From: Pseudomonadota bacterium
Lineage (GTDB): Bacteria > Pseudomonadota > Gammaproteobacteria > Burkholderiales > Sulfuriferulaceae
Direction of reading: 5' to 3'
Assembly: GCA_021795395.1 (NCBI GenBank)
Contig: JAJYPN010000023.1
Span: forward strand, 1-42,209
DNA: 42,209 nucleotides
A model generated the notes under the pieces. That model was not told the DNA's origin. It saw only the letters and a list, made by a program, of their open reading frames with translations, and did not search any database. This document shows positions 1 to 7,147 of the stretch, in pieces. Position 1 is the stretch's first letter; each line of letters begins with the position of its first letter. Both the position numbers and the translations under genes were made by a program.

Positions 1-375
1 TGCGACGTGATGATTCTTGCCGTGGACATCATTGGCGATACCACCACCCAGGGTAACGTCGCGCGTACCTGGGGTTACTGCAAGAAACCAGCCTTGCGGA
101 ACAGTCAGTGCCAAAATTTCGCGCAGGCTTACGCCGGCTTCGCAACGCAACACTCCCTTGGCGCGGTCGAAGCTGATGAAACGGTGCAAACCGGCGGTAT
201 GCAGGAGCGTGCCGCCGTGATTTAAGCACACGTCGCCATAACTGCGCCCGCGGCCGTGGGCGAGCAGCCCAACCTGCGTGACGTCTGCAGGTAAATTTGA
301 AAAACGGTCACTTAATCTCAGCACATGGGCAGCACGGCTATGTCCCACTCCCCCCCAAGCTTTCAGCACGCTCAT
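1..375 (-). CDS. DprE1-like FAD-dependent oxidase (N-terminal part, cut by window edge)
   Basis: An open frame of 125 codons runs from an ATG at 375 off the left edge without a stop. The predicted product contains a PP-loop-like FAD-binding segment (RGRSYGDVCLNHGG), then PGTRDVTLGGGIANDVHGKNHH. These match the FAD-binding N-terminus of DprE1, decaprenylphosphoryl-beta-D-ribose 2'-epimerase subunit 1, including its HGKNHH active-site region. In the known family this enzyme oxidises C2' of polyprenyl-phospho-ribose, and an SDR partner (DprE2) then reduces it to the arabinose form. The start codon overlaps the stop of the flippase-like gene by 4 nt (ATGA), so the two are translationally coupled and it is the fourth gene of the operon. 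The missing C-terminus lies outside the window. A general FAD-linked sugar oxidase is the alternative. Confidence 0.8.
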   Translation of the reverse strand, partial: MSVLKAWGGVGHSRAAHVLRLSDRFSNLPADVTQVGLLAHGRGRSYGDVCLNHGGTLLHTAGLHRFISFDRAKGVLRCEAGVSLREILALTVPQGWFLAVTPGTRDVTLGGGIANDVHGKNHHVA

Positions 376-1322
376 GCGGACGCCTCATGGCGGACTAATC
401 CTAACGCCGCGATTCCCAAGCCTACAGCAAACCATAAAGTGCTAAGACGAATAATGACGGTTGCCGCTACCGCATCGGGCATGGAGACGCCCTTAATCAA
501 TAGCAGTGCGACCATTGCGGCTTCGGCACCCCCTAATCCACCGGGCATCACGCTGATTGCTCCGGCCAACATGGATAAGGCATATACAAATACAGCGTAA
601 CGCAGTGGCAGATCAACCCCCATCCAGACGAGTATCCAGTGGAATGCGAAGGCTTCGGCGCTCCAGGCCGCCAAACTGAGTAGCGTGGCGAGCACGATGA
701 GGCGGAAACTCAGGCACAGACGTGCCTGGTACAATAGCTGCAAGGAGTGACGGATCAAGCGGCCAAGTCGCCCAGTAGGGTGTGCAGTGCGATGCAACAG
801 AGCTTGCATCCAGCTTTCGTTAGCCAATAACACAAGTCCAAGCAGGATAACCAATGCAGCGATCAGGACTGCGCTACGGGCTTGCGGATAGAAATGGAGT
901 CCGAAACCAGCCAGTAGCAAGACGCCGATCAGATCCGACAATCGTTCGCTAAACAAGGCGGCTAAGCTGCCCGCATAGGGCACATCAAACCGCTTCAGCA
1001 GAACGGATCTCACTGCTTCTCCAGTTTTGCCAGGCGTGGTAGTGAGCGCGAAACCGGCGAGATAGATGCGTAAGTGTATCCAGATGGGTAAGCGATGTCC
1101 CAAAACGAATAAATACATTTGCCAACGCAAAAAGCGGAGAGTGTAATTGACCAGGGATAAGCCTAGCGCAATGCTTAAACCGCCCAGGCCCACACGAACG
1201 ATTCCGTGCGTTACCGCTTGCCACCCACTGTACACGGATACCAGCAAATAGCCGCCCGCTGCGAACAACACTGAAATAAGCAGAGCCTTGAAGCGCCAGT
1301 CCGAGATCAGGGGATCATTCAT
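372..1322 (-). CDS. Flippase-like multi-pass membrane protein (LPG_synthase_TM / UPF0104 family)
   Basis: The 316-residue product has about eight hydrophobic segments. Its family-typical signatures include GFALTTTPGKTGEAVRSVLL around residues 90-110 and AGAISVMPGGLGGAEAAMVALL around residues 255-275. These belong to the integral membrane domain shared with lysylphosphatidylglycerol synthases (PF03706), which lacks the cytosolic synthase part here. Family members have been proposed or shown to move lipid-linked substrates across membranes. The gene overlaps both neighbours by 4 nt, between the UbiA-type prenyltransferase and the DprE1-like oxidase. By inference it could flip the lipid-linked pentose made by those enzymes; nothing in the sequence proves the substrate. 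Confidence 0.8.
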   Translation of the reverse strand: MNDPLISDWRFKALLISVLFAAGGYLLVSVYSGWQAVTHGIVRVGLGGLSIALGLSLVNYTLRFLRWQMYLFVLGHRLPIWIHLRIYLAGFALTTTPGKTGEAVRSVLLKRFDVPYAGSLAALFSERLSDLIGVLLLAGFGLHFYPQARSAVLIAALVILLGLVLLANESWMQALLHRTAHPTGRLGRLIRHSLQLLYQARLCLSFRLIVLATLLSLAAWSAEAFAFHWILVWMGVDLPLRYAVFVYALSMLAGAISVMPGGLGGAEAAMVALLLIKGVSMPDAVAATVIIRLSTLWFAVGLGIAALGLVRHEASA

Positions 1323-2197
1323 GCCAGTACCGCCAGGGTGACGATCAGCCAGCCTAGACCGGTAGCGATGAGATGCGGATCTGCGATTAAATCTTTTGCG
1401 GTATCATTGCCGCGGGAATGATGGTGTAACAAAAACAGATATCGAAACACGCCGTAAATAACAAACGGAAGGGTATAAAACAAAGCGTTCGTACCGTGTA
1501 TTCTGACCGTCTCCTGACTGACGGTATAGAGACCGTAGCTCAGTACCGTGCAGGCTGCTGTGATGCTGGTCAGCTGGTCCAGCACAACGGGGCTGTAATC
1601 GTTCAAAACCCGGCGAACGTTCGTTCGATCTGTCAGGTGAGAGTTTTCCAGCATCAGCAGTTCCGCGCGACGTTTGGCAAAACCCAGGAACAGAGTCAAC
1701 ATCAGGCCGGTAAGCAGCAACCACTGCGAAGGGGGGATGCCCACGCCTAGCGTTCCCGCGAGTATACGTAGCATAAAGCCCGCCGCTATGATAAAAACGT
1801 CCAGTATGACTACATGCTTGAGCCCGAGCGAATAAGCCAGGTTAAGCAGTAAGTATAGACCAATCAGGGATATGGCCTGCCAGCCGATGGAGATCGCCAG
1901 GCTCAAGGCGAGTAGCGCCAGACCTGCTGCCCATTGCCAGGCGCTGCGAACAGGAATGGTACCGCTAGCGATCGGACGGTTACGTTTCGTCGGGTGCAGA
2001 CGGTCTGCCTCGACATCAAAAATGTCGTTAAAAATGTATACGCAACTGGCCGCAGCGCAGAAAGCAATAAACAAAAGACTGACTTGCGTAAAGGTGTACC
2101 AATTGAAGTGTTGAGTAAAAATCAAACCCAGCCAGACAAAGCCGTTTTTGAGATACTGATGTGGTCTTAAAAGTTTCCAGTATTTTTTCATTGTCAT
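1319..2197 (-). CDS. UbiA-family decaprenyl-phosphate phosphoribosyltransferase-like enzyme
   Basis: The 292-residue polytopic membrane protein of the UbiA prenyltransferase superfamily carries NDIFDVEADRLHPTKRNRP from residue 57. Its Asp-rich NDxxDxxxD motif (N57, D58, D61, D65) is followed directly by HPTKxxRP. This is the signature of Rv3806c-type 5-phospho-ribosyl-1-pyrophosphate : decaprenyl-phosphate transferases rather than of 4-hydroxybenzoate or heme O prenyltransferases. The family makes polyprenyl-phospho-5-phosphoribose, the precursor that DprE1/DprE2 epimerise to the arabinose donor. It overlaps both neighbours by 4 nt. The co-localised DprE1-like gene strengthens the substrate call. 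The expected phosphatase and DprE2 are not in view and may lie left of the window. Confidence 0.85.
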   Translation of the reverse strand: MTMKKYWKLLRPHQYLKNGFVWLGLIFTQHFNWYTFTQVSLLFIAFCAAASCVYIFNDIFDVEADRLHPTKRNRPIASGTIPVRSAWQWAAGLALLALSLAISIGWQAISLIGLYLLLNLAYSLGLKHVVILDVFIIAAGFMLRILAGTLGVGIPPSQWLLLTGLMLTLFLGFAKRRAELLMLENSHLTDRTNVRRVLNDYSPVVLDQLTSITAACTVLSYGLYTVSQETVRIHGTNALFYTLPFVIYGVFRYLFLLHHHSRGNDTAKDLIADPHLIATGLGWLIVTLAVLA

Positions 2198-3555
2198 CCA
2201 ATTTGCTTGTTTTTTATTGCAAATTCGTGCAGTAACAAGTAACTGAGAGCGGGAAGCAACATGAAGTATGCCTCCATATGTTTTTCAAATTCGAAAAAAC
2301 CGTCGCCCATCACACAAACTATCGGTGCGCCCAGAAAAATATATGCCGCAAGCATCCCTTTTTTAAAATTTGGCCGAATCGCTATCACAACGAAAGCAAA
2401 AATAAAGTAAATATAGCCTATCCTTGTCAAGGCAAAATCATCCAGCCTTACGATTTCTTTGGGTAAAACACTCAGGCTGCTTTGAGTGCGCAAATAATTC
2501 AATCTATAGTCCGATACCATTGTGGTCAGGTAGATATTTTTGAGGTATTGGCCGAGGAATAACGGATGGGCAATAAAGAAACCGATGAAATTGGTTAATT
2601 TTCCTTGATCGACGATGTCTTGAAATTCCTTTTTTTGTTCGCTTGTATTCGTTAAACCTTGAGAAATAGTAGCGAGTTTGTGGCCAGTAGGCCAATAGGA
2701 TGTCCCCAGCAGGGGGCGATTCGGATTGTTTTCAAAAGGCGCGGTTTTTTGCTGGAAGAAAGCCTGATTTTTTTCAAAATAGCTGCGCCTAGCATTAAAG
2801 TCGTGCACAGGCCATTGATAGACGTCTGATTTCGACCAGCCTATGCCATTATAATATCTGTTATAGACATTGTCATAAACTGACACCCAGGCTTCCCTCT
2901 TCATGGACAAAAAAGAAGCTAATATTATTAGCATACAGGTAAACAATACCTTTTTCCGGTCTTTGTTCATATCGCCATAAAATAATATAAATCCCAATAA
3001 AAACGGAGCCATAATGATCATTTGGACTTTAGCCAGTAGCACCGCAACCGATGCCACGTTAAAAAGCAGATAATGTCTTTTCGAGACATTTTGCATGCCG
3101 CCGTAAAGCCAGGGTGTAATAGCCAGGATCGCTGCTTCTTCATAAAATGATTTGAAATAAAAGCCAAAAACCGCATAAAATGCAAGAAATATAAAGACTG
3201 CTATTGCGTTTTTGAGACTAAAACTTGATCGTTTGACTAAGTTGAAAACACCAACAAAAAAGATTAAATTCAAGGTGATAAATATCAAGGGCGTGTAAAA
3301 TCCGCTAGAGCCCAAGTCGACTAATATAACTGCCCAAGCTAGCGCGATAACGCCTAGCGTAGTGTAGTTGTAATGATAGGAATGGCTGAAAGGATAAAAG
3401 TCTTTGAGTTGGGTTGTCCGAGCTGGAATTTCAAAACCTTCTGAAGCAGTCACTCTCCAATAATCGCCGTTATTGATCATTGGCCCGAACGTGGAAGAAA
3501 CTACCAAAAAAAACAAGAACAGGGCGATAGGAAGCAATACTTTATTGTTCATCAT
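2194..3555 (-). CDS. AT-rich multi-pass membrane protein of unknown function, possible GT-C-type glycosyltransferase
   Basis: I do not recognise a specific family. The 453-residue product has roughly ten or eleven hydrophobic segments. A short extracytoplasmic-type loop with acidic residues (NNGDYWR, about residues 28-34) follows the first segment, and a larger soluble loop spans about residues 215-320. One acidic loop after TM1 plus many TM helices is the general plan of lipid-linked-sugar-dependent GT-C transferases. Its place as first gene of the polyprenyl-phospho-pentose operon, overlapping the next gene by 4 nt, fits such a role; this is inference. Base composition is visibly more AT-rich than every neighbour, which suggests separate acquisition. 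The ATG at 3555 is preceded by another ATG-like codon context, so the exact N-terminus is moderately sure. Confidence 0.65.
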   Translation of the reverse strand: MMNNKVLLPIALFLFFLVVSSTFGPMINNGDYWRVTASEGFEIPARTTQLKDFYPFSHSYHYNYTTLGVIALAWAVILVDLGSSGFYTPLIFITLNLIFFVGVFNLVKRSSFSLKNAIAVFIFLAFYAVFGFYFKSFYEEAAILAITPWLYGGMQNVSKRHYLLFNVASVAVLLAKVQMIIMAPFLLGFILFYGDMNKDRKKVLFTCMLIILASFLSMKREAWVSVYDNVYNRYYNGIGWSKSDVYQWPVHDFNARRSYFEKNQAFFQQKTAPFENNPNRPLLGTSYWPTGHKLATISQGLTNTSEQKKEFQDIVDQGKLTNFIGFFIAHPLFLGQYLKNIYLTTMVSDYRLNYLRTQSSLSVLPKEIVRLDDFALTRIGYIYFIFAFVVIAIRPNFKKGMLAAYIFLGAPIVCVMGDGFFEFEKHMEAYFMLLPALSYLLLHEFAIKNKQIG

Positions 3556-3665
3556 AAATCTATCGACACCAAAGATAATTTAAAAATTTTACCTATAGAT
3601 ATTCAAGCAAGTAACGCGCCACCCAAGCGTACCCTTCTGATTAATGGTGAGGCCCAACGACTACG

Positions 3666-3685
3666 ATTACATAATCGAATGTAAT
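3666..3685. repeat. Perfect 7-bp inverted repeat (operator-like dyad or small hairpin)
   Basis: ATTACAT (3666-3672) and ATGTAAT (3679-3685) are perfect inverted copies separated by 6 nt. The dyad lies between the AT-rich membrane protein gene and the end of mntH, both on the minus strand. It could be an operator for the downstream operon or a weak hairpin at the mntH 3' end. There is no T-run, so an intrinsic terminator is unlikely. Confidence 0.4.
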
Positions 3686-3766
3686 TCAGAGGCTTAAGTT
3701 ATTATAAGAGGAGAATTTATGAATCTCCAACAAAAATGAATTATTTTCATACGATGTAATGATGAC

Positions 3767-5104
3767 CTAATGTAAACCCGCAAGTGTCGACCAAAGCATA
3801 TATAAATTCAGGCCAATAATAATGCCGACCACCAGCCAGGCCAGCCAGGTAATTACTTTTCGATTGACAAAACATCCCATTTTTTTGCTATTTGAGGTGA
3901 ACAGAACCAGGGGGATGGCGGCAAAAGGAAGCTGCAGACTAAGGACAACCTGGCTGAATATCAATAAGCTGGCAATGCTTTTTTCGCCATAGTAGGCTAT
4001 CGCGATAATTGCCGGAACGATAGCGATCAGTCGCGTGATTAAGCGGCGTAGCCAAGGTTGCATTTTCAGGTTTAAAAAACCCTCCATGGCGATCTGTCCG
4101 GCGAGAGTGCCGGTGATGGTTGAGCTTTGACCCGCTGCGAGCAGAGCCAGCGCGAAGAGCAAGCCCGCTATGGCGCTACCCAATAAGGGGGTGAGCAACT
4201 GGTAGGCCTGAGATAAATCAGCTACATTCTGATGACCGCTGTAGTGAAAGGTAGCCGCAGCCAGCATCAGGATTGCGGCATTTATAAAAAAGGCAAACGT
4301 CAATGCGAGCGTGGAGTCAATAGTTGCAAAGCGTACCGCATCCTGGCGTACCTCAAGGGAACCTGCGATATGACGGCTGCGCACTATGGAAGAATGCAGA
4401 TATAGATTATGCGGCATGACGGTTGCGCCAATAATGCCTACCGCCAGATAGAGCGCGTCGGGATTGGTCATGATACGTCGATTGGGAAGCAAGGCGTGGA
4501 TGCTCGCGCCCAGATTGGGTTGCGCGAGCGCCAATTGTAAGGTAAAACATATCCCTATCAGGACTATGAGGGAAATGACCACCGCTTCCAGTAGACGGAA
4601 TCCTTTCTGCTGCAATAACAGCACCAGCATGACATCGCCAGCAGTCAGGCATACGCCAACAATGAGCGGGATGGCGAACAGCAATTGCAAGGCGATGGCC
4701 GAGCCGATCACTTCCGCCAGATCGCAGGCGACGATGGCGAATTCGCATGACACCCAGAATAGCAGCGCAATAGATGGCGAATAATGATCGCGACAGTTTT
4801 GTGCCAAATCCCTGCCGGTGGCGATACCGAGTTTTGCCGCCAAGGCTTGCAACAATATCGCCATCAAATTCGACAGCAATACCATGGATAATAAAAGATA
4901 GCCAAAATGTGACCCCCCGGCCAAGTCGGTAGCCCAGTTACCTGGATCGATATACCCCACCGAGACCAGATATCCGGGGCCGCTGAATGCCAGCAGTTTT
5001 CGTAAAAACGCAGCCTTTTTCGGCACCGCCACCTGCAAGGGAATGGCAGGCAAATTCGCATTTGCAACCGCCGGATTTTCAAGGCCGAACGAATTTTTCA
5101 GCAT
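3767..5104 (-). CDS. mntH: NRAMP-family divalent metal (Mn2+/Fe2+) transporter MntH
   Basis: The 445-residue product of about 11 TM segments carries the NRAMP TM1 signature DPGNW (residues 53-57), whose Asp and Asn coordinate the metal. The TM6 signature is ATVMPHNLYLHS, with the metal-contacting Met and His. The family is a proton-coupled Mn2+/Fe2+ importer of the inner membrane. It starts 24 nt after the manganese catalase stop, so both genes are probably cotranscribed, with transport supplying the metal for the catalase. No strong ribosome binding site is visible just before the ATG. Length is normal for the family (400-450). Confidence 0.93.
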   Translation of the reverse strand: MLKNSFGLENPAVANANLPAIPLQVAVPKKAAFLRKLLAFSGPGYLVSVGYIDPGNWATDLAGGSHFGYLLLSMVLLSNLMAILLQALAAKLGIATGRDLAQNCRDHYSPSIALLFWVSCEFAIVACDLAEVIGSAIALQLLFAIPLIVGVCLTAGDVMLVLLLQQKGFRLLEAVVISLIVLIGICFTLQLALAQPNLGASIHALLPNRRIMTNPDALYLAVGIIGATVMPHNLYLHSSIVRSRHIAGSLEVRQDAVRFATIDSTLALTFAFFINAAILMLAAATFHYSGHQNVADLSQAYQLLTPLLGSAIAGLLFALALLAAGQSSTITGTLAGQIAMEGFLNLKMQPWLRRLITRLIAIVPAIIAIAYYGEKSIASLLIFSQVVLSLQLPFAAIPLVLFTSNSKKMGCFVNRKVITWLAWLVVGIIIGLNLYMLWSTLAGLH

Positions 5105-5128
5105 ACTCGCAATGGGGTCGGGTGGGGA

Positions 5129-6016
5129 TTAACCGTGGCTGGGCGATTTTCCGTTCTTCATCCCCAACATGGCGCCGGTCAAGGGGTCGCTATCAGGATC
5201 GGATTGCAGGCGGGCGGCAGAATTCTGCAGTAGCGTCGCATCGGCAGAGCTTACCTTCACTTCGGCCAATCCGCTGCCGCCGTCGACTGCCGGTTCCGCT
5301 TCGCGGTATTCGAAATCGGGTTCCTTGTTCCACGGGCCGCGGACCTCGTGCCCCTCTTTGCCAGACATATTAAAATAGACGCTGTCGAATTCGGCCATGC
5401 CGGGTAATTTACCGGGAGGGAAATTCGGTTCGATGGAATACAGCGCTTTTTCGAACGATTTTTGATGCGAAATTTCTCGCGTCATCAAAAACCCGAGGGC
5501 CTCCTTTACGCCGGGATCGTCGGTCATATTGATCAGGCGTTCGTAGATGATCTTGGCGCGTGCTTCGGCAGCAATGTTGGAACGCAGATCGCATGTCGGG
5601 TCGCCGATGGTGTCGACATAAGACGAAGAAAAAGGCACGCCGCCGGAATTGGTGAAAGCGGCACCGCCGCCGTATAACAGTTGGGTGACATGCGAGGAAT
5701 TGCCGCCGCCGGATATCTGCCGATATAACTCCGCTTCGCTATCGGTGCCTTCGGCAATATGGCCTTTCGCCGATTTATTGAGCATGGCCACGATATTTCC
5801 TATGACTTCCAGGTGGCTTAATTCTTCGGTAGCGATATCGATCAGCATATCCTTGCGGCCTGGATCGTCTTCGGCAAGATACTGGGTGAAGTACCGGCAC
5901 GCTGCAGCCAATTCTCCCTGCGGGCCGCCGAACTGTTCGAGCATAAGATTGGCAAGGCCGGGATTGCACTCGCTGACCCGGACGGTATATTGCAAACGCT
6001 TGTTATGAACAAACAT
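5129..6016 (-). CDS. Manganese (non-heme) catalase
   Basis: The 295-residue protein belongs to the dimanganese catalase family (PF05067, KatN-like), which converts 2 H2O2 to water and oxygen without heme. Ligand residues fall where the family has them: E35, then EELSH with E65 and H68, then E151 (EARAKIIYERL), and EISH with H184. These correspond to the Glu35, Glu66, His69, Glu148 and His181 ligands known from the Lactobacillus plantarum enzyme. A good Shine-Dalgarno (GGAGAT) precedes the ATG by about 7 nt. mntH follows 24 nt downstream on the same strand. The acidic, flexible C-terminus after about residue 225 is typical of the longer members. Confidence 0.95.
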   Translation of the reverse strand: MFVHNKRLQYTVRVSECNPGLANLMLEQFGGPQGELAAACRYFTQYLAEDDPGRKDMLIDIATEELSHLEVIGNIVAMLNKSAKGHIAEGTDSEAELYRQISGGGNSSHVTQLLYGGGAAFTNSGGVPFSSSYVDTIGDPTCDLRSNIAAEARAKIIYERLINMTDDPGVKEALGFLMTREISHQKSFEKALYSIEPNFPPGKLPGMAEFDSVYFNMSGKEGHEVRGPWNKEPDFEYREAEPAVDGGSGLAEVKVSSADATLLQNSAARLQSDPDSDPLTGAMLGMKNGKSPSHG

Positions 6017-6136
6017 GGCTGATCTCCCTGATTAAGGCGGTAAAAGTAATTGGCTGAGCATCATATTTCGTCGAATGAGTCACTGGAATTCTCCTGTAGA
6101 TCAAAAACAAATTTGAGTGTCGAGCATGCAAGAGGA

Positions 6137-6178
6137 CCGGTATCGTGCAGAAGCGAGCGATACGGTTGTTTCACGATA
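6137..6178. repeat. Overlapping inverted repeats that can form two alternative hairpins
   Basis: GTATCG (6140-6145) can pair with CGATAC (6158-6163). The overlapping TATCGTG (6141-6147) can instead pair with CACGATA (6172-6178). The two stems are mutually exclusive, as in attenuator-like leaders. They sit about 120-160 nt upstream of the manganese catalase start, on the side of its promoter. Function is unproven. Confidence 0.35.
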
Positions 6179-6415
6179 GCCAGATTATTTTCCTCGATCT
6201 GTGCGACTACATACCGTAATCTCAATCAATCGAAAGCGGGCAATGCCGATAGCGGCAAAATGACTATCCCGAATCCGCAACAAGCAGAAAGATAATCTAC
6301 AGTACAGATATCGAAAAACTGGCTATTTCAGTGAGCGGGGAGTAAGGGCGAGAGGGGAACAAGTATAACCGAAACCGGCAATATCACGCGCGATCAGACT
6401 GTGCGCAGGCTTTTA

Positions 6416-6438
6416 GTCCCGGCCGGCTCAGCCGGGAC
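6416..6438. terminator. GC-rich hairpin after the PEP-CTERM-like gene
   Basis: GTCCCGGC (6416-6423) and GCCGGGAC (6431-6438) form an 8-bp perfect stem with a 7-nt loop, beginning 12 nt after the stop of the gene at 6450-6731. Read on the minus strand it is not followed by a clear T-run (TAAAAG instead). It may be a weak terminator or an mRNA 3' stabiliser. Confidence 0.4.
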
Positions 6439-6449
6439 AAGTTTAGCGA

Positions 6450-6731
6450 TTACTTGCTTTTACGACGTAAGCGCAGACCGATCAAGCCCAGACCAACCGC
6501 CATCATGGATAACGTGCCGGTTTCTGGCAGAACTGGATCAGGAGTGTAGCAGTTTGGGCCATCATCGGAGTCGATGGCTTCTATCGTGTTATGCTTGATG
6601 ACGCCGCCGATAACGGTTTCGTCACTGGCCGACGCGCCGGTTTCGTTATCGACGTGCATGCTGGCTTGAGCGCCGGTGGCGGCAACCAGCAATACGAAAG
6701 CCAGGGTAGCGGGTTTCAAAAATTTGCTCAT
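6450..6731 (-). CDS. Small secreted PEP-CTERM-like protein with a C-terminal LPETG variant
   Basis: The 93-residue product has an N-terminal signal peptide (about residues 1-23, ending AQA) and a short polar acidic middle with a single Cys at 61. Its C-terminal sorting tail is LPETG (68-72), a hydrophobic helix (about 73-86) and a basic end RLRRKSK. This three-part tail is the PEP-CTERM architecture recognised by exosortase in Gram-negative bacteria, usually VPEPGTL. Here the second Pro is Thr, so it also mimics the LPXTG motif of Gram-positive sortases. GGAGT lies 5-8 nt before the ATG. Such proteins are exported and anchored or released at the cell surface, often with exopolysaccharide; the specific role is unknown. 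No exosortase lies in the window. Confidence 0.8.
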   Translation of the reverse strand: MSKFLKPATLAFVLLVAATGAQASMHVDNETGASASDETVIGGVIKHNTIEAIDSDDGPNCYTPDPVLPETGTLSMMAVGLGLIGLRLRRKSK

Positions 6732-7147
6732 TTTATACTCCTTTTAATTGATTGAATTAAACTGCTTTTTTGTTGCCGACCCGCACATGACCTCTGATGT
6801 TCTAAAAAACGGTAGCGATTAAAGCGTTACAAATCATGCGTTGGCATGCCTGTTAACGTGCTCTTTAACGACGTCATGCTGTAAGTGCAACACCTACATT
6901 ATAAGCAGATAACATGCCATATGTGCAACTATTTTTTAAAAAATAATCCGCTGTTTTTTCCCGGTCTGGATTCATTGAATCTATTGGATATTTTTCGTAA
7001 TTGACATTTCCCTCCCAAAATCCCAGGTAAGCAATTCAACGACAGCGAAAGATCGGGATGGTGCGGAATGCACAGTATCCGGGCAAACGGCGTGATACCG
7101 CGAGCGGTTTTGATAGGTTTGAACCGGGATGAAACTATCCGGAGCCG
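6732..7147. other. Gene-free 416-nt stretch between the PEP-CTERM-like gene and the nitroreductase gene
   Basis: No convincing coding region is present. The stretch is AT-rich in its middle, with a self-complementary run near 6930-6945. It holds a candidate sigma-54 promoter for the PEP-CTERM-like gene (6904-6919). Both flanking genes are on the minus strand, so it also carries the 3' end region of the nitroreductase transcript. Confidence 0.6.
6904..6919 (-). promoter_or_regulatory. Candidate sigma-54 (-24/-12) promoter of the PEP-CTERM-like gene
   Basis: On the minus strand the sequence is TGGCATG-TTAT-CTGCT. It matches the sigma-54 consensus TGGCAYG-N4-TTGCW at all but one position, with the essential GG and GC doublets correctly spaced. 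Transcription would start near 6892, giving a leader of about 160 nt before the ATG at 6731. PEP-CTERM genes in related bacteria have been linked to RpoN with the PrsK/PrsR two-component system, which makes the match plausible. Confidence 0.5.

Larger units (their letters stand above)
6017..6449. other. Gene-free 433-nt stretch upstream of the catalase gene
   Basis: No credible coding region is seen on either strand. The stretch holds the upstream region of the manganese catalase gene (minus strand), two competing inverted repeats near 6137-6178, and a strong GC-rich hairpin near 6416-6438. I found no convincing OxyR or MntR operator by eye. Confidence 0.6.

Noticed and set aside
6050-6295. 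An 81-codon plus-strand open frame upstream of the catalase gene
   Set aside because: No ribosome site, no recognisable domain and a composition unlike the neighbouring proteins.
6337-6360. A GGGGAGTA-containing stretch resembling part of the yybP-ykoY manganese riboswitch
   Set aside because: It lies on the plus strand with no plus-strand gene downstream, and the second half of the aptamer is not visible; the manganese genes are on the other strand.
6653-6664. The possibility that the LPETG protein is a true Gram-positive sortase substrate
   Set aside because: The rest of the window is plainly betaproteobacterial and the tail has PEP-CTERM proportions; treated as a variant and reported as a finding.
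6842-6858. A second TGGCATG element on the plus strand resembling a sigma-54 promoter
   Set aside because: The -12 half lacks the required GC doublet and no plus-strand gene follows.
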